Of a DNA stretch of 64,000 nt, positions 1-11,500 are shown one piece after another. The notes under the pieces were generated by a model. The model worked only from the letters and a program-made list of their open reading frames with translations. It had not been told where the DNA came from and did not search any database. The stretch is from Tetrahymena elliotti 4EA (lineage: Eukaryota; Ciliophora; Oligohymenophorea; Hymenostomatida; Tetrahymenidae). A program made the position numbers and the translations under genes. Position 1 is the first letter of the stretch. Every line of letters starts with the position of its first letter. The stretch is from contig JH720352.1 in assembly GCA_000231825.2 (NCBI GenBank), forward strand, positions 492,859-556,858, in the 5' to 3' direction.

Positions 1-275
1 ATTATTAGAAAATCTAATTAATAATTGTATAGACTTTCATAATTCCACCCATGGATTAAATAATATCCTTATCAGCAATATTACAAAATTTACTCTGATT
101 TTATTTTTCAGATTTAAATTTCATTACTTAAAGCTGATTTTCGTAGAAAATGGCTATTGTTGAGTTATCTATTTGAACAACATTACTTGGATTTAAAAAG
201 AATTTTTCGTAATTCATTGAATTTAAAACTATTTGTTTATTTATGCTTTGAGACTAAAATCCTTAATTATTACAT
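1..275 (-). pseudogene. 5'-truncated copy of the giant membrane-protein family, cut by the left window edge
   Basis: On the minus strand this stretch matches the middle of exon 5 of gene A (about 11641-11930) and gene B, including the Met-Gly-Gly-Ile-Met-Lys-Val block. The frame is open to the left edge with TAA/TAG read as Gln. Similarity stops near position 275. The upstream parts present in intact copies, exons 1 to 4 with signal peptide and Cys-rich region, are absent, and unrelated spacer follows. The copy therefore lacks its 5' third, although what lies left of the window cannot be seen. It may be a dead remnant or part of a gene with a new 5' end; I favour a remnant. Confidence 0.6.
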
Positions 276-623
276 AGAGGAAGTATATTTTAATTTTAAA
301 ATCTTAATTAAAACTATCAATACCACAGTTTAATATATTATGTTTTTTTTAAAGTTTTAGTATAAAATTTCTAAGAAGTATGCATCTTGTAAAAGAAATT
401 GAATCCTATTTATAAAATAGCTAGAGGCTTTATGCTGTGAGTATTATTTGAATGAATAATTAATTTCATAAAAGATAGAAGTCTACTTATATCTTTTTAA
501 ACAATTGTTTTAAAAATAATTTGACTAAACTAAAATAAATAGAACCATAAAAAAATAATTAAAAAGAGCAATTTGATAAAAATTGGTAGCAAAAGCATAC
601 AAAATTGAACCAAAAAGAAAAAA
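276..623. other. Spacer between truncated copy and acetyltransferase gene
   Basis: AT-rich spacer with no convincing reading frame. It must contain the upstream region of the plus-strand acetyltransferase gene; A-rich sequence directly precedes its ATG. No recognisable promoter motif was seen. Confidence 0.5.
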
Positions 624-1229
624 ATGGAGGAATATATGAATTAGATAAAACAAAAGCTTTTAAAATCTGTTTTAAATGTAAATTAACAAGAGGTAGAATT
701 GAGGTTAACACAACCTCAAGATAGTGAAAAACTGTTCTTAAAGATTATGAAAAATTAATAATACCTTAGCCAAACATTACCTTGGGCTAAGAATTACAAA
801 TCAATAGATGATGCTATTTCATTTTTAAATTTCATAAAGTAAGCACATGCAAATTTTGAATAAATTGCTTATTTTATTTGGGAGCAAGATGAAATTATAG
901 GTTCAGTTCACTACCTTTTAAGACTGTAGAATAAAGAAGCTGATATTGGTTATTGGTTAGACTAAGATAAATCAGGTAAAGGAATAATGACTAGTTGTGT
1001 AAAGAGTTTGATTGATTATGGATTCGAAGATTTGAAACTAGAATCTGTATTTATTAAATGTCTTATATCTAATGTAAAGAGTGCGAATGTGGCAATAAGA
1101 CTAGGATTTACAGAAATTGAATAATAAAAAAATGCAATTTAAATTGAAGACATTTGGTATGATTTTAGAGTATTTCAAATGACTAAAGATAGTTATTTGA
1201 AGACAAAGTAACAGTTAAAAAATGATTGA
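624..1229 (+). CDS. GNAT N-acetyltransferase, RimJ/RimL type
   Basis: This intronless gene encodes 201 residues from ATG 624 to TGA 1227-1229, with more than fifteen in-frame TAA/TAG codons read as Gln. The protein has the RimJ/RimL (Acetyltransf_3) layout. An N-terminal helix region is followed by LPWA near residue 52, a central strand (IIGSVHYL, residues 91-98), IGYWLDQDKSGKGIM (108-122) carrying the acetyl-CoA pyrophosphate loop, and NVKSANVAIRLGF (150-162), the classic C-terminal family signature. Length is normal for the family. By family knowledge it transfers acetyl from acetyl-CoA to an amine, often a protein N-terminus; the substrate here is not predictable. It points the opposite way to its large neighbours and is not part of their family. 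Confidence 0.9.
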
Positions 1230-2531
1230 TATTAAATAGAAATTTAAAATAAATTATACAGAAATAGTAAAAAATTGCTAAATGGTAAGTAATTATGATA
1301 ATAGTATTTTTATTCTCCTTTTAGTAATGCCTATTTGTTTGAGAATGTTCATTAATCTAAAACATACATTTCATTTATGAATTTATATGAAATACCAATT
1401 TTTGTTTAAATATTCCTCAAAGTAAATCATCTACCAATTTGTCTATTACTTTATAAACAATATTAATAAATTATTTACATTCTAAAAAAAATTGCAAATA
1501 CATTCCTCCTTAATTTTATTAGTAGAAACTTTAATTCGGTCTATTTTAAATTAATTTAAAAATGCATTTTAATCAACTCAATAGATTCAAAATACTTTTT
1601 AATTGGAAACACCATAAACCCTCAATTCTAAATCTGAATGGGTATATTTTAAAATAAAACTAATTTATTTTATGTGGAATTATCAAAAACACAATAGCCT
1701 ATTTTAAAGAACCATATTTCTTATCATAAATAGAAAACATTTATGATTAATTTTCTTAATTCATTATTTTTCCATTCTTTTAATAGATGATTCTGAGCTT
1801 AAAACAAGTGAACTGTTTCATCTTGTCTTTCTTCTAATTGAAATCTTTTTCTAATTTACTGATAAAATTTTATCATAAAAATAAAACTTTTATTAAGGTT
1901 TGCTGATTGGGGAGGAGGGGGAAGAAAATAAATCAAAGTTATTATTTCTTTAATTATCTAATAATTTTAAATTTCAAGTTTTGATTTAAATAAAAATCTT
2001 AAATGGATTTCTTAAAAATCTTAATCCATATCATGTGATTGTTTATGATTAAGCAATAGAGTAAATAGGAGAACAATTTCTTGATTAGTGAAATCCAAAA
2101 TGCAAAAGTTTGATTTCATAAAGAGAATTGCATTAGCAATTCTATAATAAGGAAATGAAATAAAAGGATTCAGTAAGCCCATTTAATAATCTTTTCAGTG
2201 AGATCATATCATAGGCCATTAACTATTACATACTTAGAAGCCATACTGTTTGTATTATAGATCCTTTATTCAATATGGCACATTTGGATTACCCATATAT
2301 TTACTATTAATTAATTTAAAATAAAAATGCGCCAGATTGAATAAAGGACGCTGTCTAGTAAATTGACAAAATATAATTTGATCAGAAATATGGAAATTGA
2401 ATAGAGTAAATTTAAAAAATAATTTTAAGAAAAAGAGAAATTAAGTTAGAAAAATGAAAATTTAATTAAACAAAAAAATTCATTTTAAATTATGTAAACA
2501 ATTAATATTTTTTTCGAATTTTTAATTTAAT
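1230..2531. other. Spacer between acetyltransferase gene and gene A
   Basis: This 1.3 kb AT-rich spacer holds the 3' flanks of two convergent genes. It contains a G-rich patch near 1907-1922 and two short open stretches under the ciliate code: 1724-1876 on the minus strand (listed separately) and about 2093-2338 on the plus strand. The second has no splice context or recognisable domain. Nothing else was recognised. Confidence 0.4.
1724..1876 (-). other. Possible small ORF or exon remnant, 50 residues
   Basis: Reading TAA/TAG as Gln, the minus strand is open from ATG at 1876 to TGA at 1724. The product is charged and helix-like (for example RKRFQLEERQDE and LKEWKNNELRKL), which looks more like coding sequence than random AT-rich DNA. 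It could be the last exon of a decayed gene. No family is recognised and an open run of this length is not significant by itself. Confidence 0.2.
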
Positions 2532-5500
2532 TCAAAGATTCTACTTTTTAATAGGCTCCTTATACAACTAAAATTTGTTTGTTGCTATAATGTTATCAAA
2601 TATTTTATTTTCAGTCATATTCACCTATTTATTTAAATTATGTTAAAGTTCTAACTTACCTAAAAAAATATTTTACATTATTTAACTCTGTTTATGAAAT
2701 CAAGTCGCTTTCTTCATATGTTTGAGGAAAAAGATTCTTATTAAATATTTTTTAATAAATGTTTCATTTAAATGTAGAAATTATTATTTACTTATTCTGC
2801 AAAAGATGATGGTGATTTTATATCACTATAACTCTAAAAATTTTCCATTTATGCGTTTTACTATTTTTACAAAGTTAGTTATGTTTTTAATATTTCAAAA
2901 ATTTTTTTACTTCAATAATTTGATTTTAAAGTTCTTACATCTATATACTTTATTTTAAAGTGTTTATCATTTATTCTCTTTAAGAAAACTATTTTATTTT
3001 TGTATTTAAAATAATAATCTAAAATATTATAATTTTACTTAAGATAATGAACTAGGACTAGGACTAGACATTGAGTCAGATTTATTGAATAAATTTATCT
3101 AACCTTAAAATATTTTTTTGACATTTTTTTATTCGTTTTTTTATTAATATTATTTTTGATTAGATTTAATAGGCTTTGTCATTTCAAGTGAACCATTTTT
3201 AAAAGCTTCAATTACTATTTTCCATAATTGATGAACTCTAATTATTTTAACTTACCTTATTTCTAAAATTGGTAAAAACCTTTGATATCTTTTTTATAGT
3301 CTGAGAATGAACTTTTTTATTTTATAACTAATTGTTTATTAATCAGTAATTTGAAGATTAAATTATGCAAAAACAATAGCAATCACTAACTCAATTGAAG
3401 TTAAATTAATGAAGAATATTAGTATATAACTAATTTCACTTATTATCTTACTTTCAGTTAAATCATTTAATACTAAGGATAATAGCAAAAAAGTGAAAAT
3501 AAGTTTCAAAACCAAATTTTTTTCTTGATTAAAATAAATATGATTTTGATAAGGTTAGTATCTTAATAGTGAAACTAGATAAAGAGCAATCATAATTATA
3601 GTTAGAGATAATTTTATACTTTAATTTATGTCTAAGTTTATAAGAACCATTAAAATAAATTTGAGGTATATTTTTACTATTTCCCAGTGAAGTGTTCTCT
3701 CTTTATATCCAGTATAAAGAATACTATATGTCATTATATTTGTTATTTTTTAGGATTTAAAAATAGTTTAGTTTTCTTTCTATGAAAGTTAGATAAGCTT
3801 GCAAAATAAAATGAGAGGAATCCAAAAACAGAAAATGAGTATCAGAGGTATTATTATTGTCAAAGAATATAGTAGGTGATAAAAATCATAGCATTATTGA
3901 CTGTAATCAGACAATAGATAGTATTAATCAGCAATTTTTACACATATCAAAGATTAAATCAAGATTTTAGACTTTATTTTTTAAGAAAAAAAGGAATTAT
4001 TAGATGAATTTAAAAATAAATAAATAAGTTTAGTTTCAAAGAATTAATTAATTTGAAATGAACAAAAGGAAAATAGTTTACTATTGATGGTTGATAGAAA
4101 ATATAGATATAAACCATAGTCATTCTTGCTATTTATGGTATTTTTTTTAGACTTTACATATTTCTCTCTTTTTATTTGAGTGAAATGAGAAAGAATAACA
4201 TAATTGTTAAAAAAGAGATAATCAAGATGCTAAAAATTTAAGCTACAACTCTATTTAACCAGACTGGATACTAATAGCTCATTTTAAATAAGCAATCAAA
4301 TGAGGTAATAGTGACAGAAGAAGGATCACCAAATAAGTTTAAAGAAATTGATAAAAAATCAACTTTAAAAAGCCCAAATTAAATAGATAAGGCAAGAATC
4401 TATAAATAACTAACCAAAATATTATACTTTAAAGAGATTTAATTTCCTGAAGAACTCAATCTACCAGTAATCAGTAATCCAACTTTTTTGAATAAATTTA
4501 GCTTAATATTTCTGATCTTTGACTAAATCATATTATTTTAGCTCATAGTTAGATAAAAAACATTAAAAACAATAAAAAAGCTTGCATAATATATTTAATC
4601 TTCCCACTGACTACATAGATAACAAACATTATTTTTGAAGCCATACTATTAATCCCAGACAATAGATTAACTATCACAACTATTACAAATAGGGCCAATA
4701 AATCCAGGTAAACAACCATTTTTGCTATTAGGACTAAAAAAAGAGCAACCATCTAATTTACATTTAAAAATTTCATCAGTTTAATTGTTTGCTCTCCAGT
4801 ACCCATCTTTCAAATAGATTTAAGATCCTTCACAATATTAAGCTTACTCTGGACAATATGAACATTAGAATTCATTGATATCTTTAATCATATTAGGCTA
4901 TTTTAGAGAATACGTTCCTTCAGCACATTTTTTACATCTTAGTACAAAAATTATTTTAATGAAGTAATTATTCTAAAATGAAATTACATAATAAATTGAT
5001 TTGTGTCTTAAACAATTTCTCCAACTGAACAGTCCCTATACTGCAAATTTAGCTAAACAGAAAGACGATTACTTTCAAATTCATTAGATATCAAATAAAT
5101 AATTTGATTCTAAGATGATTTATAAATAGACTAAAAATTTAATTCAAATAAGCCAATTGATCTATTTAATACAGCATTCATTCCTTATTAGATTATAATT
5201 TATGAATTATTCTATGTAGAGAGTTGTAAAGAGAACAAACTTTTGTCATAAAATAAATCTGAGCTTGTGAAATTAAAAGGATTATTTTCTTCGTCTATGA
5301 AATTAAGATACAATTTTTCATCCAAATAATTTCCACTTGCAATTTCTTTTATGCTAAATTATTTGTACACTTATAAAGAATCATTTGAAGGTTCTTTTGA
5401 TATTCCTATTTTATTAGACACAGATCCAATATTTTAACCAAAAAAAGAAGCTAATTTATAAAAAACTAAATGTAAATATTTATTTTAAAAATAAAAAAGG

Positions 5501-8500
5501 AAAGTAAAAAAATAATTTTACCTGAATTTTGTAAAAAACTAATTGAATTTTTTTTTAAATTCTCAGAATAGAAAAATGTTGAAGTTGATGATAAGTAGTA
5601 AATAGATCCTCCTATGCTTGCTTGATTATATGAGAAGTTTATATTACTCAAGTTTTCAATATCAGAGGAATCAAAAGAAATTGCTCCACCAGCAGAGTAT
5701 AAAGCTTTATTGCTAGTAAAATTTGATTATATTATGTTGACTTTATTTAATTGGGACATGTATAATGCACCTCCAGAGCTTTTTATTGACTCATTTTCAA
5801 TAAAATTTGACTATTCTATTAATATATTACCTATTATTTAAACTAAAGCTCCTCCTTTAGATAATGATATACATTTTTAGAACAAGCTACTTTTAATATT
5901 TATTTCATTCGTGCTTTAAATATTTATAGCTCCTCCTTACTCATATTAGATTTAGTTTTTATCAATGCTTTCATCTCCATTATTTTTTAAGTTAATAAAT
6001 TAGCTATTAGTAATTTTTACAGTATCGACTTAAAATACATTTAGTGCACATGGGAATCTTGTTGAGTTTATGTCCTTAAAATGGCTTTATTCAATGATAT
6101 ATTTTCCTTATTAGATTTTTAACACACTTCCCTATAAGAGATTTATACTAATAAAAAATGAATTAAGTATTTCAGATTAGTTTATTGAATTTATGGTTAT
6201 TATATTGTTAAAACTGGCGATATCTGTGATGTTTACATAAATTAAAGAGCTATCCTAAGAAAAAATAGAAATAACTGAATTTGCTTGTTGAGAAAAATCA
6301 GATTTTTCTAAAGTTATATTCTTAATTAGTAATTTAAAGTTTAAATAATAGAAATATGAATTAGAGGTATAAGGATTTATTTACAAAATATTTGTATTAA
6401 TAAGTTTGCTTAAGTGTGCATTTTAAAGGCTAACATTATAGCAACCTTCAAAACTTAACAAAAAAGGTATTTAATTGGACTGATTTTATTATAATTATCT
6501 TGTAACTTTTGTTTCTTAAGTTAAAAAATATACCTCTAAATTTGCTATTTATATTATATTTGATTTTATTGAATGAAAGAAGAATCCTTTTATAATTTAT
6601 ACTTTTTAGATATTAGATTGATTATAATAAATGTTTTAACAATCAATAAACTCAAAAATAGAGTTTTAAAGAACTGAATCTGTCAAATTTACATTCTAAA
6701 ATGTGATATTTACTATTTATCTGAATTAGAAAAGGGGTTGATTTAAAACTTCAATATTTTCCATTGATAGATTTTAAATCAAAATATTTTTCACATTATC
6801 AATCAACATTCCACTATACTAACCATCTATTATCTAATCTTTGATTTAGATACCATCTAAAATTAGTAAATCTAAGTCACTAATTATAAGTAAGGATTAA
6901 GAATTTTTATCAAAAACGAAATCAACATTAATAAATTTTAGAATTTTTAGCTTTCCCTCTTGATTTAAATAAGAATTTTGTTTAATAAAATTAATTTAAA
7001 GAGTTATCGTTACAAATTAAAGTTTAGTAAATTATGACTTCATAAAATTAGTGTCATTCATAATAGCTAAACCCTTTAGTGTGGGGTTATCTTCTTAAAT
7101 AATAAATTAATATTCTATAATTGTGTTTTGTAAAAAGACATCTTTTATTATTTAAATTTCTTCTAATGAAGAAGATTAAATTTTCATTTTTATTACATAT
7201 TTAGTTAGCTTTAGTTTTTAATTACTGAGTCTATTTTATATTTATTCATGCTTTTAATAAATATTAATAGATTAATTTAAATTTTTAAAACTGATAAATT
7301 ATGATAATGTAATTTTTTATAAATTAAAACTGATATCTTCATCAAATTTCATTTTTCTGAATTCATTCAGCAATTCCAATAATAATAAAAATTATGAGTT
7401 TAATTCATAAAAATTTACATTAATTGAAATATATTTAATAAATTAATTTGAATACCTAAAAGATATTTTTATTGTAATCAGATGACTAAATGAAATCTAT
7501 GAGCACATTTTAGGAAGAGTAGTTATTATTCAATATAATAAATTAAATGTCAAATATATTAGAATCACTAAAACATTGCAAACTAATTTTTTATAAAATT
7601 TATTCTTCCTTATCCTAAAAGAAAAGAGCTATTTGGTATACTTAAGGATTATCTAAATTTATGAAAGACTCAACTTCTGAAGAGGTTTATTCATTTAATT
7701 AAATTAATATTATTTCATTATAGAGTGTAAGCAAGAATATATCGTTGTAAATTTTTTAAATATCCTTTAAGTTAGAATATACAAACTAGTTGATTTTCTT
7801 GTAGTTTATGAGTTTCAGTGATATTTTTTCATAAACAGCAACTTAAAAGAGGCAAATTATATACAAATATTTTTAATCTTATTTAAGTTTTAGATTTTTT
7901 GAGCAAGAAGTTGGTATTCTACATATCAGCTAATTATTTCTTAAATTATAAACTTCTATAGACAGTGTTGTTGCTATTACTATTGAATAAGACTAGTCAA
8001 ATTTAATAATTTAATAATCTAAAATTTGATTATTGTTTCTACTATATTCAATTACAGAACTTATACTTTAGACATTTTCAATAAAGAAAACTTATAAAAA
8101 TTAATTTTGAGATTAAACCACTAAGTATTAGTCAATAATTTAAATCTATAAAATTAAATAAATTAATTAAAAAGGAAATTTGCCTTCAATATTTTAAAAA
8201 CAAAAATAAATATAATTTTTTTATCTAAGATTGAAGAAGAAAATTTAAAAACCATTTTGTAATTTTATTTAAAGTTTTTACAATTTTAAAAATTAACTTA
8301 TCATCATCACCACCCTTCCAAAATAAAATCTTAGTATATCTTTAAAGATTGCATTTATTAAAAAATTCAATTTTTACCTAATCTATTTAAATTTTAACTT
8401 GAATTAGAGAAGAGGTTTAGAGTGACTGAGAATTTAAAAGTATCAATTCTCCTTTTGTACTAATAAAAGCTAAAATTTCCTTACTTAATATGTAAAATTA

Positions 8501-11500
8501 GGTAACTTATATCTCAATTAGTATTTTCTCAGAAAGAATTACAAAATCAAGATTATTATTATTAAATATTTTTATGATGTTATTATCTTCTAAGCAGTAG
8601 ATATCTGAAGAGTAATGAGCTTAAAAGATACAATTTAATGATGAAGATTATGACTTTAATACTTCATTCTGGATATAATCATAAACAAGAAATTATTTTT
8701 ATGAGGTAACAATAAGAACTTCTGAGTTACTTATATTGTAAAGTTTACTAAATTATGAAGTGGAAAGAAGAGTATTATTTAGTTTTAATTAATAAAGCAT
8801 TTTATAATCTCCAAAGGAATTGTGGACATTCAGTAAATTCTTATATCTATTCAAAAACAATAACTTTTGAGAATTTTAATCATAAATTAAATGATTGCCT
8901 TAGTTTTTTAAAGAATTTTAGAATAGATCAAGAAAAAGAGGAGTCCATAGATCAAATAATTAGAATTAAGCTGTATTATTTAATTGGATAGCCAAATAAT
9001 TAGATAATGGAGAATAGAATACATTTGATGATTCAGAGACATAATATGCGCTATATTTTTAACTTCCTAAAAAATCTAGAGTTGAGTATTAGAAAATATT
9101 TAGAGTATTTTAAGATGTTAAAATTAAAGTATCAAGATCTCTATCTAAAACGATTTTCAGATTATAATATCTAAGGTTAATTTATAAAAATGTTATTCCA
9201 AAAAATTAAGTCATCTTTGTAGTACAGCTAAGATAGTTAAAAGTTTGCAATGCAGTTAATGAAACAATTATGAAAGTCTTTTTTAAGTAAAAAAAATTTT
9301 TTTAAAATTTAATTCAATTAATTTATTAGAGAGAAAGAGGAAGGGGGTGATTTGTCATAATTTGACTTTATATGAATTGAGAATGTTTTAGAAGAAATTT
9401 AAAATGTTTTTACACAAAGCTTTTAAGATTCTATCCTTAAAATTTTAAAATAATTACCTAATCTTCTTCGACATGTAAATGAGTAAGTTTATCATAGAAT
9501 TATATTGTGCATGTTGTTTTCAGATTAAAATCTAATACTGTTAAATTGCTAGATGGGGAAAATGTAAATCCAATAATAAGATTATATTCACTATTTAAAA
9601 AGTAGTCCATGTCATTATCGTTAGTATAGTTTTAATAGCTAAGCACCTTATATTAACTATCCTCAATTATTTATAATATAGCAATATATCCTGTTGACCA
9701 TACCAAAATTTCATCATCAGAAACCTTAAAAGATTTTTTTTCATTTTTCAATACTGAGCTAGTTCTATTTGTAAAATAATTGTATATGTACAACTAATGA
9801 AAATCATCATTATTACTTAAATCAATTAAAATTGTATTTTTTGATTTAACAATAGCAGGGTAATTTATTATGTAAGACTCAGGAGCGAATATATCCAACT
9901 TAATTATATTTTGATCAGTTAACTTTTAGAAGATAACTTAGTTATTTAGATCTAAAGAAAGGAATGCATCTAATTCTTTTATATAAACCACTGAAACTTA
10001 ATTAGTAAACTAATGGATTATTTTTTATTCGAAATCTAACAAAACATATTGTTCATCATTATTCTAAATAAAAATCTACTTATTATTTATTAATTTGCAT
10101 GTATCCCAATTATAAGATTAAAAATCTTCTTGAAACCCTAATTTTTTGTAGTAATAAAATACCATTTATTAATTTAAAATTAACATTTTTTAGTTAAAAT
10201 AAATATTTATTTTTCATTTAATATAATTGAAGTGGGAGTGAAATTAATTTGAGATCATATTTTTATTAATTTTGAATCAAAATAAAAAATTAACCAAACA
10301 AAACTGTTAGTTGAAAAATATAGCATAATGACACCCTCCTCATTAATCAATAAAAAATAAATCAGTTTTTAAATACTTAAATTAATTTTTAGAATATTAC
10401 CTATTTAGGAGTATTCATTTAAAGTAGTATCTATATAAAACCAATAATCCAAATATAAGAAAATCATAATTAATTAATTTTAGTATTCAATTTAATTCAT
10501 AAGAGGATTATTATCAATTTGAATATCAATCAAGTATTACATGCTCTATTTAAGAGAGTACTGTCCAACAAAATCTGTAGATGAAAATATAATTATCTTA
10601 TTTTGAATTACTAATTGTGATTCTGAATCTTATGATATCAAAAGCTTTTAGACTGGCTAAAAATCAGGTATATTAAGTAAGTATTATTCCTATTTTAATT
10701 AAAATTGTTTTTAGAAATATCAAATATGAGAAGAAGTAAATTTCTACCATTTTTAAATTTTGTATAAGAATATAAGTTGCATCTAAAATATCAAAAAAAT
10801 TTGTATTATAACTACGCTCAAATTAAGGAGAAAATATTAATTAAAGAATGTTTGATGTTTAAAAATCTCCAACAAAATAAATTCCATTGTAGAGTAAAAA
10901 ATAATTTTCATTATATTTCTAGAATGTAAATTAATTAAAAGATTTTATAGACTTTGATTATAAATTTAATAAGTTTTTAGATCCTATTATTATCACTTTA
11001 GAATTTTTTTTACTATAAGCAACTGATAGCATTTGGTCTTTTTTAGGAGCATTTAGAAGTATAAAATGTTCTTTTGTTTACCTGTTAAATAGGGTGTATG
11101 ATTTTATTGAACAATTACTTTCTAATATGATATTATTATTATCTAAAACTTAGTAATTTGTTATAGTGATAAAATTATCTACCTATATCAATGTGGATTA
11201 TTCTTAATCATATTAAAAAACAAGAATATTATAATTCAAAGTTGATACATAAATTGTATCATTAAATGCCTAAACTAAATAATCTAACTTTGAAACTTGT
11301 TTTGGTTATGTATTTATTAAGAAAATATCTGTATTTTATTACTAAATACTAAACAAGACTACTTTGCTTGAATAATAAACTCCAACAAATATTCTTTAAG
11401 GGTCTAATTGCTTTATTATTGATATGTAAAAACACCCTGTATCAATTTCATATTAATACATCTAGTAATTTTAAAGACTAACTACTAAAAATTAATAGTT

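Noticed and set aside
2093..2338. Open stretch on the plus strand under the ciliate code
   Set aside because: About 80 codons without TGA is not rare in this composition, and it has no domain, start context or splice signals.
2722..2958. Short standard-code ORFs on either strand, such as 2722-2958, 8755-8991, 14051-14251 and 26088-26273
   Set aside because: They overlap introns or antisense strands of the spliced giant genes, or lie in AT-rich flank, and show no domain. They are by-products of reading the wrong frame or code.
3238..3255. An 18-nt AG/GTAAG...TTAG mini-intron in exon 13 of gene A
   Set aside because: It has splice-like ends, but the 18 nt read through in frame (TAA as Gln). 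Gene C has GCAAG at the same place and remains open, and spliced length gives no advantage.
4549..4752. Hydrophobic minus-strand ORFs at 4549-4752 and 32258-32449
   Set aside because: They are out-of-frame shadows of the Cys module and first membrane segment in exon 12 of genes A and C.
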